64,000 bases of DNA, from the NCBI GenBank assembly GCA_022393335.1, contig JAJEKB010020756.1, positions 234,033-298,032 on the forward strand, in the 5' to 3' direction. The notes below the pieces were generated by a model, which worked only from the letters and a program-made list of their open reading frames with translations, was not told the origin of the DNA and ran no database searches. Shown piece after piece: positions 41,664 through 53,700 of this stretch; position 1 is the stretch's first letter; each line of letters begins with the position of its first letter. Position numbers and translations under genes: made by a program. Source of the stretch: Macrotrachela quadricornifera. Lineage: Eukaryota > Rotifera > Eurotatoria > Philodinida > Philodinidae.

Positions 41664-42200
41664 ATGAAGATGATGCTAACAAACTTGGCTGACATTCTTC
41701 GTAATGCTGATCTCAACGTCGTGGAAGTAGAAGGATGGAAAACACGTAGTCATGGTCAAATGAATTCTGTAAAAAGTATTATCTGTCATCATACGGCTGG
41801 TCCACCTACTGGTGATTTTCCTTCATTAGAAATTGTTCGAGATGGGCGAAAGGATCTTGCTGGTCCGCTTTCACAACTTGGATTAGGACGCACTGGTACA
41901 TGGTATGTTATTGCAGCAGGTCTTTCTTATCATGCTGGTGTAGTTACTGATTCCTCATTATATTCAAATGCTAATGCAATTGGTATTGAAGCTGAAGGTA
42001 CTGGTCTTCCAGCTACTAACACTGGACATGTATATTGGCCTGAAGTACAATATCAAAGCTATTTAAAAGGTGTTCGAGCTCTTCAAGCAGCTTTCAACGT
42101 GCCCACTGAGCGTGTTATGGGACATAAGGAGATTGCAGCACCTTTGGGACGTAAAATCGATCCCAACTTTTCTATGGATGAATTTCGTGAAGCTCTTTAA
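41664..42200 (+). CDS. Amidase_2 paralogue, catalytic domain only
   Basis: One exon, 178 aa, closely similar to residues 109-284 of the gene 1.4 kb upstream (DFPSLEIVRDGRKDLAGPLS, GTWYVIAAGLSYHAG, WPEVQYQSYLKGV). The zinc ligands are kept: HHTAG, GHKEIAAPLG and IDPNF. There is no signal peptide, no Cys-rich module and no splice acceptor just before the ATG, so it appears cytosolic unless a distant first exon exists. It starts at the position where the domain begins, ATGAAGATGATG. It reads as a tandem duplicate that lost its 5' exons, or as the ancestral bare form. An AATAAA follows near 42256. Confidence 0.82.
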   Translation: MKMMLTNLADILRNADLNVVEVEGWKTRSHGQMNSVKSIICHHTAGPPTGDFPSLEIVRDGRKDLAGPLSQLGLGRTGTWYVIAAGLSYHAGVVTDSSLYSNANAIGIEAEGTGLPATNTGHVYWPEVQYQSYLKGVRALQAAFNVPTERVMGHKEIAAPLGRKIDPNFSMDEFREAL

Positions 42201-42889
42201 AAAAATGTGACTAAATACTCATGTTTTTCTCACATTAATAAGTGATGAACTTCTAAATAAAATAAGATTTTAAGTTACTGTACAGTCTTTGTTTTGAGTT
42301 TAAATGCAATATTTGATAATAAATTTCAAAAAGATATTAATGTTCCGTTTGTTTATGTACTTTTCTATCAATGTAGATAATATATGGTTATAATTTATGA
42401 GAAAATCAAGTCATATAAACAGATTATACCGTAAACAGGAGTGAAATATTTTACACTAAAGAGAAAACATAAAAGTATGAAGTATTAAATATAATTATAC
42501 AGATTTTAATCATAACAGATGTGAATTTGTAAGGGATTCTGGAAAATACTTCAAGCCTTTTAGTATTTGCTCTTGCATTGCTGAAAATTCATTCGTTGGT
42601 AATTGTTAGAACAATATGAGAATTATTCAAAACTTTTATAATATTAATATAGATAGATATTTTATTAATAACTGATATTAAAATATATATATACACATAA
42701 TCAAAAGACAGAATACGTCATATGGAACATATATGAATCGTGGTGGCATCCATAGAATATGAAAAATCAATAATCCTGAAGTAATTATTTCATATTCTGA
42801 CTTAAAAAAGATTAACACTATACAAATAATCACATTGAAATTCGAAAACAACTAATTGATCTCGCATATAAAACACATACACTAATTTT
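42201..42889. other. Intergenic (convergent genes)
   Basis: 3' ends of two convergent genes meet here. A (TA)-rich tract lies near 42683-42694. Nothing else is seen. Confidence 0.4.
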
Positions 42890-45587
42890 TCAGCTGATAT
42901 TGACATAGGCAGCTTGTTGACTATGTCCATCGGTGTACAACCAAAAACTTAAGAGATAAATGTGTCCGATTGTTATTTTAAATGGTTGGCGTAAAAAATC
43001 ATAGGCTTCTTGACATGCACCTCGATAGCAATACGAGCCTGTATGACAATCTGATTGAATGATAGCACCACCTATTCCTCCACAATTCAAAGTGGAACAT
43101 AATACTTGCCAACCAATGAGAGTACCATTTTCGAAATTACCATTTATAAGCATTTCAGAATTAAAGGCTGTTATATCCTGAATACTGACATCATCGAGAT
43201 GCCAAGTTTTAACTGGATTTTTCGCTTTGAAAGCGAATTCTAAGACTGCAATACCAGTGGATGAAGCTACATAATTGTATGTCTGTTTTTGATAACTAGT
43301 GGGTGAAGTCGTATATGCAATAGCATAAGTTTGGGATACATTGCATGAACTGCCTACAGTAATACACCGAGATAAAAAGAAATGCTGTTTAAATTACTTA
43401 CTTGAAACAGTTGTAAGAGGAAAACTTGTAGCATATGTCGTAAGAGTAGCTAGCATAAAAGAAAATAATATTTTCTAAACATATTTTTTTTTNNNNNNNN
43501 NNNNNNNNNNNNNNNNNNNNNNNNNNNNNNNNNNNNNNNNNNNNNNNNNNNNNNNNNNNNNNNNNNNNNNNNNNNNNNNNNNNNNNNNNNNNNNNNNNNN
43601 NNNNNNNNNNNNNNNNNNNNNNNNNNNNNNNNNNNNNNNNNNNNNNNNNNNNNNNNNNNNNNNNNNNNNNNNNNNNNNNNNNNNNNNNNNNNNNNNNNNN
43701 NNNNNNNNNNNNNNNNNNNNNNNNNNNNNNNNNNNNNNNNNNNNNNNNNNNNNNNNNNNNNNNNNNNNNNNNNNNNNNNNNNNNNNNNNNNNNNNNNNNN
43801 NNNNNNNNNNNNNNNNNNNNNNNNNNNNNNNNNNNNNNNNNNNNNNNNNNNNNNNNNNNNNNNNNNNNNNNNNNNNNNNNNNNNNNNNNNNNCGGAATCA
43901 GCATAGTCGGTAATCAAGGACCCAATATGTTTTATTCAGAAAGCGATTACACAGTTGGGAAGGTTCTTTCGTAAGTAGGAATAATCTTATCGACAATCCA
44001 TCTTTCACTACTGTAACTTTAAAAAAGAAAGATTCATATTATGGAGTGATCAATTTTCCACTTCAAGATTTGAAAACAAGTGCGTCTGAATGAGGTAACT
44101 CCGAATAATATTATAGAAAGCTATATACCAATTGGTGATGTACTTTAATAAACTTTTCTGCACTAGTAGTATGTGTGAAAGCTTTTACACTAAAGATGAC
44201 AAAATTCTATAAGATATTGCGTTGTTCTTCTTGATTATAATGCATTATTTTTTATAAGCACAATGCTACAAAATCTATGATAATTTTTAGATTTTATTCT
44301 TGATTTGTCCTTCGAGTGTTTTTTTAAAATTATTTTCCTATGTAAACAAAACATTTGAATCCTTTTTTCTTTCTTTCAACAGTAAAAGATACGAAAAATT
44401 TTTATCATTGTATAGTAATCAATAATAAAAATAGTAATTTATTTCGAAAATCTTTAAAACTACTTTAAATTCAATAATTATCTTTATATGTATGTAATGT
44501 AAAAGAATTTACTAAATTCTTTTTAGCTCAAATAAATTTTCGGATGATTAACATGAGTTTGTATAACAAAAAACATTAGATATATTTATCCATCAAGGTC
44601 TCTACCGAATAGAATAGTTTTAAATTGGTTCTCAGAAAGGATATTTCCTCATCAGCATTTTCAAGAGTATGGACACAACAGTATGATATCACTTACTTGT
44701 GGAACTTGTGGTGGTCGTATCCGAGCTTTCTATTATAGGAGATCCTATAAATAAATGCAGACAATACATATCAAGACATTAAAAATTATTGTATAATAAA
44801 GTTTTGTTTGAATGACTATTTATATATTTTTAGTTATAAAAAATATAATGTATCCTAAACATTTATATGCGTTTTCTTATATTTTCTATCTTTTGTTTCT
44901 TTGAAACATTATTTAACAAAACTAAATACTTAAAAACTATATATTTATTAAATAATAAACATAAAAAATCAATAAGACATTTTAGCAGATGACTGTTCTA
45001 TTAACTACTTATATTTAGTATAAATAAATTCTATATTCATCTTTCACAAAAACAAAGTTGTGTATGATAGTTTTACGAAGTGGAAGAAAGAAAAAAAATA
45101 AGTGGTTGTTAATTTATAATATAATTTTTCTTTCTTACAAATATTAATAGAACTTATTATTATGAAATAAAATATGATTTTATACTATGAAACAATCGTA
45201 ATTTGAATCATTTACAACATATGCATTTCTGTCTAACTCACAAAAAAAATATATTGAACACTCACCGATATTAAATCTATTTTCGAAAGCTATAACAATT
45301 GTGTTTTTAGTAATGGTCGTCATATGCAGTTGTCCTTCGTGTAGTGATGCTAAGAAGAGAACACATTTTTGATCATTACCATAATAATTAACTGTTGCAC
45401 AAGTCGATCTTGTATAGCATTGACAAATGCATAAATTATCCGATGTAATGTTAGTTAGATTCGCTAGCCAATAATTACTTATAATCGGAACAAATATTGC
45501 ATTATTAATTTTAGTTATACGCATCGTTAATAACATTTGATAATAATTAATGATAAGAAGCATAATTTGCCAAAACATTTTCTTCAT
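42890..45587 (-). CDS. Secreted modular Cys-rich protein, interrupted by assembly gap
   Basis: Exons recognised on the minus strand: 45266-45587 (start), 44697-44744, [gap], 43402-43449, 42890-43353 (stop). The N-terminus has a hydrophobic signal-like segment (residues 5-21). A PAN/apple-like Cys module follows (DNLCICQCYTRSTCATVNYY, then CVLF). Two separate 48-nt exons encode Ser/Thr-rich linkers (SSDTTTTSST and TTYATSFPLTTVSS). The last exon encodes a jelly-roll-like module with SSSCNVSQTYAIAYT, KTWHLDDVSI and MLINGNFENGTLIGWQV. The phases of all recognised junctions agree (phase 1). More exons may be hidden in the 400-N gap. I recall this architecture from bdelloid secreted protein families of unknown function; adhesion or binding is a guess. 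Confidence 0.6.
43493..43892. other. Assembly gap (400 Ns)
   Basis: Exactly 400 undetermined bases inside the modular secreted gene. Open frames running across it are artefacts. Confidence 0.98.
43893..44640. other. Unassigned stretch right of the gap
   Basis: On the plus strand just after the gap, short open pieces read GISIVGNQGPNMFYSESDYT and, in another frame, NNLIDNPSFTTVTLKKKDSY up to a stop at about 44091. They look like decayed coding DNA from a different source than the gene around them, but I cannot name a family. Confidence 0.3.
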
Positions 45588-47174
45588 GATTTGATTTCAT
45601 TTAATCAATTCTAAAAATGAAATATTATCTTTCACTACATAGAAGCATTACAAACATAATTGTTTTATTAAAATTTAGCTCTTTTATATATATATATATA
45701 TATTGTATACTCAAAGTTCTAAAAGAACTTTAGATACCTAATATTTAATGTAGAAAAAAATTGTATAGTCTAGAACATGATAACAACTATTTCTCTATAG
45801 GTTTTCTCGTTTATAATGAGTAAAATGTGGAATAATTACCATGTAACATTTACCACGCAAAATTTAGTGATAATAAATTACAATTATCACTAGTAATATA
45901 TAATAGTTTTATCGAACTATACACATTTTCTTTATTTTTAATTTCCACTTTTTTCATTAACAAAAAATGTGTGATTAGTATAAAATAACTTTCTTGAATT
46001 CTTTAAAATTTACAAATATTAAAGATGAATAAACGATAGTTCTTTTTTATCAATCTTATTTTAATTAGTTCATTCTTCGTATAAGTATATCGTGAAATTT
46101 GTCAATAATGTCTAGTATGAATACGAGATAAAAGTTAAACATCAACATTATTTATTTCTATAATATGTTTAAATAAGTTATAAATGATATTTATTGATTT
46201 ATAGAATTGAACAAACGAATCTTATTCCAATCGATAATGTTTAATCTTTAATCTTATACATAAATACAATCGAAAGAGGTATTATTACCTTATTATCAAA
46301 ATATCTTCAATCATTGATCCACTTTTTAATATATTGTTTACAAAACACAATAGACAATCTTCTTATCGTTCATTTTTATATATAATAGAGTGAAAGAGTA
46401 TAATGACGTCTATATCTACTTGTATGAGGAAATAAATGAGCCTCTTAGTATTATATCTCTAAATTGTTTTTATGAAAAAATGAACTGTGACATTCTCTAC
46501 AAAATGATATATTCTATTCTAGAAAAATAATTGCTATCATACTTTTAAATGAATTGAATTTCATTAGCAAAATAATGAATATTCTCACAATACTTTTTAA
46601 ATATACAATTTTATTTATAGTCCTTAAATAACCTTGAAATGAAATGATATTAGAAAATATATTGAAAATAGTAAGATTTTGAGAATACTTATCATTTTGC
46701 CGAGCAAATTCAATTCATTTAAAGAAAAAATAATGACAGTTATTTGGCAAGGGCAGAATATGTCACTTTGTAGAAAATATTCACAATGCATCTTTTTTTT
46801 AAAAATAATTTAAATATTTTGTTTAAAAAGAGAAAGAATAGGAGATAAAATACAAAGGAACTCATTTATTCTGTCATACTTGTTATTTCATAATAATAAT
46901 AGTTATATATACGTTTTATTTTTATTTTAAATAAAATTAGTCTGAAAAAAAATTTTCAATATATATTACAAAATGATACATAATAAAAAGTATTTTCATA
47001 ACAATCACATAAAGACATCGATATAGTCAAGAAAATATAGCTGAATTAATCTTATGTTTATTTTGATGAATCGTCTAGATTCTATTTTAAACATTGACAC
47101 GAAAGTATACGAAAACCTAATTTTTTATTTTTTGAACATTATATAATTCTAATATTTCTTAATAGAAAGTAATA
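45588..47174. other. Intergenic, no gene seen
   Basis: AT-rich, with a TA repeat near 45688-45702. No coding signal on either strand. Confidence 0.5.
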
Positions 47175-49842
47175 TCAATGAATTATTTGAAGTAAACCAT
47201 AGAGAATAAACATTCCAGTAAGACTAAGTAGAATAGTAGTTAAAAAACCATATTTTAAATAAGTCCAAAAATTAAATCGATATTTAAGTGAACTTGTCAA
47301 TGCTTTTTGAGCAACAATTAAATTAGCAACACTACCAAAAAGTGTTAAATTACCAGCAATTGTTGTAATAAATGCAAGTTGTAATACTAAATTAAGATGA
47401 TCACCTGTACGTGGAACTTGTTCAAGTACAAGTAAAGTCAATGGAACATTAGAAAAAATATTACTACCAATAAGTGTAAATACAAAAAAAAGTAAAAGAG
47501 ATTTAACATTTGTTAATGATGCTGAATCGAGATTAAGTGCTACCCTATACAAAAAAAAAAAGAATTTTTTTTATTTTAAATATTATATATCTTTAAATAA
47601 AAGCGTACCAAATACGATGAGGAATACCAGTAGAATTAAGTCCATCAAGCCAAACAAAAAGACCAAAAAAAAGAAGAAGAATATTCCAATCAATTCTAGT
47701 TAGAATGGGTATTGGAGGTTGATGATTAATTAATGTATCAGCAACTAGAAGAATGATAGCTGCACCTACTGGAACTAAACCTAAATTTAAAATTATATTG
47801 AATTATTAAAACAAATTTTCTTTAAATTGAAATTTTTAGAAATCTTTTCTAAATATTTTGTACAAAATATTAAATAGCATACCAATATCAAAATTGACTT
47901 TATCATTTGAAGCAAATAATAATGTAATTACAATTATAAGAAGTATGAAAAGAATACTTTTGAAAAGTCGAGATTCAGATGATTGAAATGATTCCTCATC
48001 TTCATTTATATGTTGTTCTACAGTAAACAATGAAGGTACTGATACACTTCGATTAATCATTAATGGTGTTGTTCTTAATGGGATAGACGGCATTGGTTCA
48101 CATGTATCTTTTAATTGTCTAAGCCGAAAACGTTCAGTAAATCGAGGCAATCTTGCTGGACTATTAGTAACAAAGACTGATGGTTGTTCTTGTTCTTGTG
48201 ATTGTCCAACAACGGTTATTCCAGATGAAACTTCTTCTGATGATGTTGTTTGATTCGATCTACATTGACTTAAACGATGATGTAATAGAAGAAAAATTAA
48301 ATTAAGAAACCAAATAACAAAAACTGGTATCCATAAATATTCAACACATGTTTTTAATTCTAATCGACTATGATGATCAACAAAAGCATTTGATTTCGAT
48401 GCAATTAAAGCCATTTGAGGATTACCAAAAATTGTAAGTGTACTTCCTAAATATATAAAAGAATATCTTAATGGACATAATTTAATAATACATAGGATAG
48501 TCAAACACTTCCGATAACACCTATCTAATATTTCGTTTTCATTATTTTTGTTCCTCATGTTAGCTTATTCCGATAGTGACATCAGTTATATATTAAAATA
48601 TTAATACATAGTTCTAAAAGTGTTTATTATAGGAAATTTTTTGATCATCTTTGTTTTCAGATCTATAAACTGTGTTTACATTCATATATAAAAACTTATT
48701 AGTTATTAGGTTTAATTGCTACACAAATTCATGATAAATTAACTCTTGTTTATGATCAAGGTGTTATTTCATATCTTATAGTTGTTCATTGAGTTCATCG
48801 ATTTTTCAAGTGAATAGAAGTCGTTAGAAAATGTTCCTCGGAATGGTGGTCTGTTATCCATCATTACTCAATAAAACATAAATGCAATCCAAGATCTAGT
48901 GAATGATGATCTACATATTAGTATTGATTATATTGCTACCATTTTAAATACAGTTATAGCATAACCTATCGTGGTGAATACTTAAAGATATTAGTTAAAA
49001 ATTTACATAAGCAAAAATAGCATCAATTTTCAGTAAAAAAAATGCAAAAGTACATAGGCAAAATGTTCTTCTCAATCTTAATTATCTTCAAGAGGAAAAA
49101 TGTAAGTTACACTTCGTCCATCATGTCTGCCTAGCTTGGCTCTTTCAGACTTCTGAAATGTAGTTTTGGTAAATATCCAAATGCTACATGTTTAGTTACA
49201 GCTTTATCCAAGGATATCAATTCAACACTTATTCAAGAATACTAAAAGACATGTCACTAATGGATTGAAAGAATGAAACTTTGTATCGAACATCGTGAGA
49301 ATTACTTCGAATATTTACTATAACTTACCAATATTTGCTTGTGTAGCTAAAGCTAAAAGTAATGTATTCAATTCATTTTTATTTCGTTTTTGTCCAATCC
49401 ATTTATTTAATATTAATGGTGTCAATATAACACAAGCAACATCATTAGTAAAAAGAGCGGCCAGAATTGAATCAATAATACTTAAACGTACGAGCCACCA
49501 ATGAAATGAAAGATTACATGGAAAAAGTTTATTTAATAATTGATCAATCAAATGTTCACGTTCAAAATATGATGATATTATCATCATACCCCAAAGAAGA
49601 AATATTGTTTTTAAATTATTAATATCACCAATAACACTATATACACGTGATTGATCAATAACAGTAGTAACAACCATAAGAAAAGCACCAACTAATACAG
49701 CTCCAGTACTACCCAATGGATAACGATTAAAAGGAATTAAAACGAATGGTAAAATGAGAAAGAATGATAAACAACCAAGAATAACTTGATAATTATGAAG
49801 TGTTGGGAGAGAAGTATTATTCGTATTTGTATTATTCTCCAT
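47175..49842 (-). CDS. ArsB/Lsi2/NhaD-type membrane permease
   Basis: An ion-transporter-superfamily permease. Relatives export arsenite or silicic acid, or exchange Na+/H+; the substrate cannot be told from sequence. Exons 49329-49842, 47883-48446, 47609-47780 and 47175-47544 give 539 aa with consistent phases. The N-terminal half has several membrane segments, the family motif FTNDVACVILTPLIL and the reentrant signature ATQANIGSTLTIFGNPQ. The second half repeats it (TTIAGNLTLFGSVANLIVAQ), showing the usual inverted two-fold design. Between the halves, residues about 230-330 form a long hydrophilic loop rich in Ser, Gln, Glu and Arg. The first intron is 882 bp because it holds a fossil mariner. 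Confidence 0.82.
48680..49320 (+). mobile_element. Fossil mariner in the permease intron
   Basis: Plus-strand frames, opposite to the host gene, keep recognisable mariner pieces in order. AIQDLVNDDLHISIDYIATI (48883-48942) is from the N-terminal helix-turn-helix region. WIERMKLCIEHRENYFEYL (about 49261-49317) is the C-terminal signature. The catalytic region between them is degraded. It fills most of the 882-bp intron 48447-49328. Confidence 0.72.
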
Positions 49843-50753
49843 TTCAATATATTTATGAACGAATGTTTGAAAAAGGTCAACTAGTTAATTTAAATAAATA
49901 TGTGATGAAATAATCATTTGTTGAAAAAGACATCATCATCATTAAATGAAAGAAAAATTATTCATCTTATTTTATTACTTTGATGCAAAATGCGATAGTA
50001 TGAAAAATATTACGTACACTCACAAAATGAATAATTTTTTTTCTTTGAATCGGTAGATAATAGTACAACGAATGTGTCTCTCTCTATATATATATATTTG
50101 TTTTCGTCTACGCCCTTTTCATTTTTTTCTTTTCTTTCTATACTTGTTCACCTTCATTTATTTCTTTGTACGTAACTTAATGGGAGTATCTCTATTAGAA
50201 AAGTTAAGCATACAATCAAACAGGATAAATAAAATATGATTAATTGTAATGAATAATCGTTTTAATTATTATTTTAGACATGGTAATAGGTTTTATGGAT
50301 GTTTAAATTATTGATTATAGTTTGAAATTCTTTTTATTTCGTGTAACGAATATTTTTCTATATGATATAACTCAAAATTTCATATAAAAATGAATTAAAT
50401 TTATTCACTATTATCATAAGTAAAAAATGAGGAATAGAATAAACAAATCATTGTCTGAGAGCATTGAGAGATATATTAAATTTCATGAAACTCAATCTTC
50501 ATGACAAACAATAGAATACTATATATAACATTGTTTTCATGTACTAACTGATAAATAACAATACTGACGATCGCGTCAAATTTTATTTTTTACTGTTATT
50601 TGTTTTAAACTATACATTTTATTATTCTGGTCTTGTCTTTTTTTTTTTGTTTTGAAAAATATTGAAATGAAAAGTTTTAATAAAGAATCTAATTTTCACT
50701 AAACAGCGAAGATAATCACAAAAAAAAAAGTGTATTGATCACATATTTAACAA
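49843..50753. other. Intergenic, no gene seen
   Basis: Separates the permease start from the NUP93 stop, both on the minus strand. (TA)n and T-rich tracts only. Confidence 0.5.
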
Positions 50754-53700
50754 TTAATGAAATGACATATCTTGATCATAATATTGATTTGCTTGTTCAC
50801 AAAGTCGATCAATTGAACGTAATTGAGTTCGTGTAAATGATTGAGATTGCATATGAGCAAATTCAGCAAGATGAATTAAATCAATAGAAGCTGTACGATG
50901 ATAAAATTCATATTGCTGTTTTTCTTCTTCAGTTAAAGATGAACTTATTCCTTGTTGAATAACTAATAAATGAGTACGAAGTGCAGCTAAACAAAGATGA
51001 GGAAATAATTGTTGAAGCTAAAATAAAGAAAAAATAAAATAAAAATTTCTTTTTTTATTTTTTTCTGTAATAAAATAATTACCCATATATTTGATGCAAA
51101 TAATTGTCTAACTTGTTCATCTTCATCATAATCTTTTCCATATGGAAATAATTTTAATTGACGTAAAACAATAAATGCTCGTTCATGTTGTCCTAATCGA
51201 AGATAATAATCAACAAATACATAAATATCTAATAAAAGAAAATAATTTTGTTGATTTTCATTATGTTGAATTTTTAATAAAATTTGAAGACGTTGAGCTA
51301 ATTCATAAACATATGGAGATGGTGATGATGTTGATGATGATATTAATAAACGATCAAGAATTATTTGTGTCATATATTCTGAAGCAAGACGTATACATGA
51401 AGAATAATCATGAGCAAGTTCATATAATGCTGATGCAACAAGAAGATTAGAACGATGATATTGTTCAATAGTTGTTGCAATACTGATTAATACATCATCA
51501 ACATCGGAATCATCAAGATGAGAGAATAATCGATGTAAAAGACCTATATAATAAGAGAGAATAATAAACATTCAATGATTAATGATAAGTTAATTTTCAT
51601 TTCATCGATTATACTTTAACGTTAAATTCAGAATAACAACTTGATTTTTTCAATTTTGATATATTTTTCTTTTCTACATCTTTTTTTGTCAGCAGTTAAA
51701 GATATTTGTTACATAATGTGATTATGATCGATGGAGTCTATCACTATGTAGAATTAACCCTACTTCAAAAACTGATAGCGGTGGATGAATACAAATAATT
51801 ATTTATTATATATACATATTAATATATCTTATCTTATCTTTATTTATTTATTTTACTATTAAGTGTTTATTACAATTTGATTCTTTATTAGGTAATATAA
51901 AGAATGCAGATAAATATATGAAAGTAGATGATATCAAAATATATGGCTAGGATGATATTCATTAAATACTTATGTGTTATCGTATAGTCTCTTCGAATGA
52001 TGTTATTTTTGTAAATATTTATTTCTATTGATTATAATAATAATTTTAATTTAATTATTTCTCATACCTCTTTCAAGTTTAACTATTTTATTTTCTTCTC
52101 CTTCATTATTATTATTATTATCTGTAACAATAATCCATTTTCCATAAACAATATGTAAATCATCTAAATTTGTTGTTAAATCAATTAATAATCTTCGAAA
52201 TTCATTTTCAGCTTCTAAATGTTCAATATTAATTAATGCATAAGCATAATTAATTAATTCCCAATAATAACGTTGATCATTAATAAATTTTTCTTTTAAA
52301 TAAGATTGAATTATTTTAGGTAAATTTAATGCTGTATTGGTTTTATTTTGTTGTGAACTTCCAGCAATCATAATCATACATTCATCAATAGATGATGTTA
52401 ATCCAAGTAAATATTTTTCATTAAAATAAATTGATAAATGTATTGAATGAACTTTTGTTAATGGTATTTTAAAAAGAAATTCACATGCTGATTCAAATGC
52501 ACCACATAATATAAGAATACGTGCATATCGAAATGGTTGTTCATATGCTTTAAAATATTCTTCACCAAGATCTCGTAATATCCAACGTTGAAGTCTTGGA
52601 ATTGTTAATTGAATATTTGTACGATCATTAAATAATGTTTCATTTATTGTTTGTATTTGTGCTAATTTAATCCATAGAAAATCTTCAATACATAATAAAA
52701 CATCTTCATGTGCATCAACTAAATTTGTACGATCTAATATACATATAACAGCACGTTTATAAGGATTTCCAACAAGACTATATTCTATATTTCGCATATT
52801 AGAAGATTTAACTGTTGTTGTTGTTGTTGTTTGATCTTTTGATAAATATGTTTCAAGTAATGTTCGAACATGAGGTAAACTGATTAAAAAATCATTATAT
52901 TAAAATATAATATATCAAAAAAGAAAAAAAGGAAAATATTTACTTTGCTTTATGAATAATATTAAAAGCAAGATCAGTATCACCTGCTCTTAATGCATAA
53001 AAAATTAAAGGCCATGCTGATACACCATCAACAAGACGATCATCAGCTGATTGTAAACCAGAAATTTTTTCATTTGATGTTATAAATGATAATAAACATC
53101 CATAGCAATCCATATCATTATAAGTTGTTTGTAATGCTTGACGAAAACTTCGTTCAAGATAATCACTAGCACAAAGAACAATAGCACGTTGTGCATGAAA
53201 TAAATCACTTTTTCGATACTCATAATCAAGAACACCTGACATCCATTCAGCAGCATGCCACATATCACCAACGACCTTAAACAAAAATTTGATTGAAAAT
53301 AAATTTATAATTATATTATCTATTTACTTGTGTTTCATAAGTTTTAGCGACATGTTTATATTGTACAATTAATTGATCTGTATCACCAACATCTGATGAT
53401 GTTCTTGTCTGATTATATTTAATCAACTATATTTATTTAATAAAAAAAAAAATATTATCTTAATTATATATTTAATTAATTTACTGTCTGAGCATATTGC
53501 TGTTCGATAAGTGATAAATCGGTAAATATTGGCGATTGATTTTGTTGAGATGTCCAACCCTATTATTTTTAATTTATTTTAAAGAATAAGATATATAAAG
53601 TAATCAAACAGTATATCCAAAAAATCTTTCTATCCAAATTTTCGAATAGAATTCTTAAAAATCATATATAAAATAAAAAATTTCATCATGTAAAATTGCT

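Noticed and set aside
43398..43917. Long open frames across the N run
   Set aside because: They consist of undetermined bases and have no coding content.
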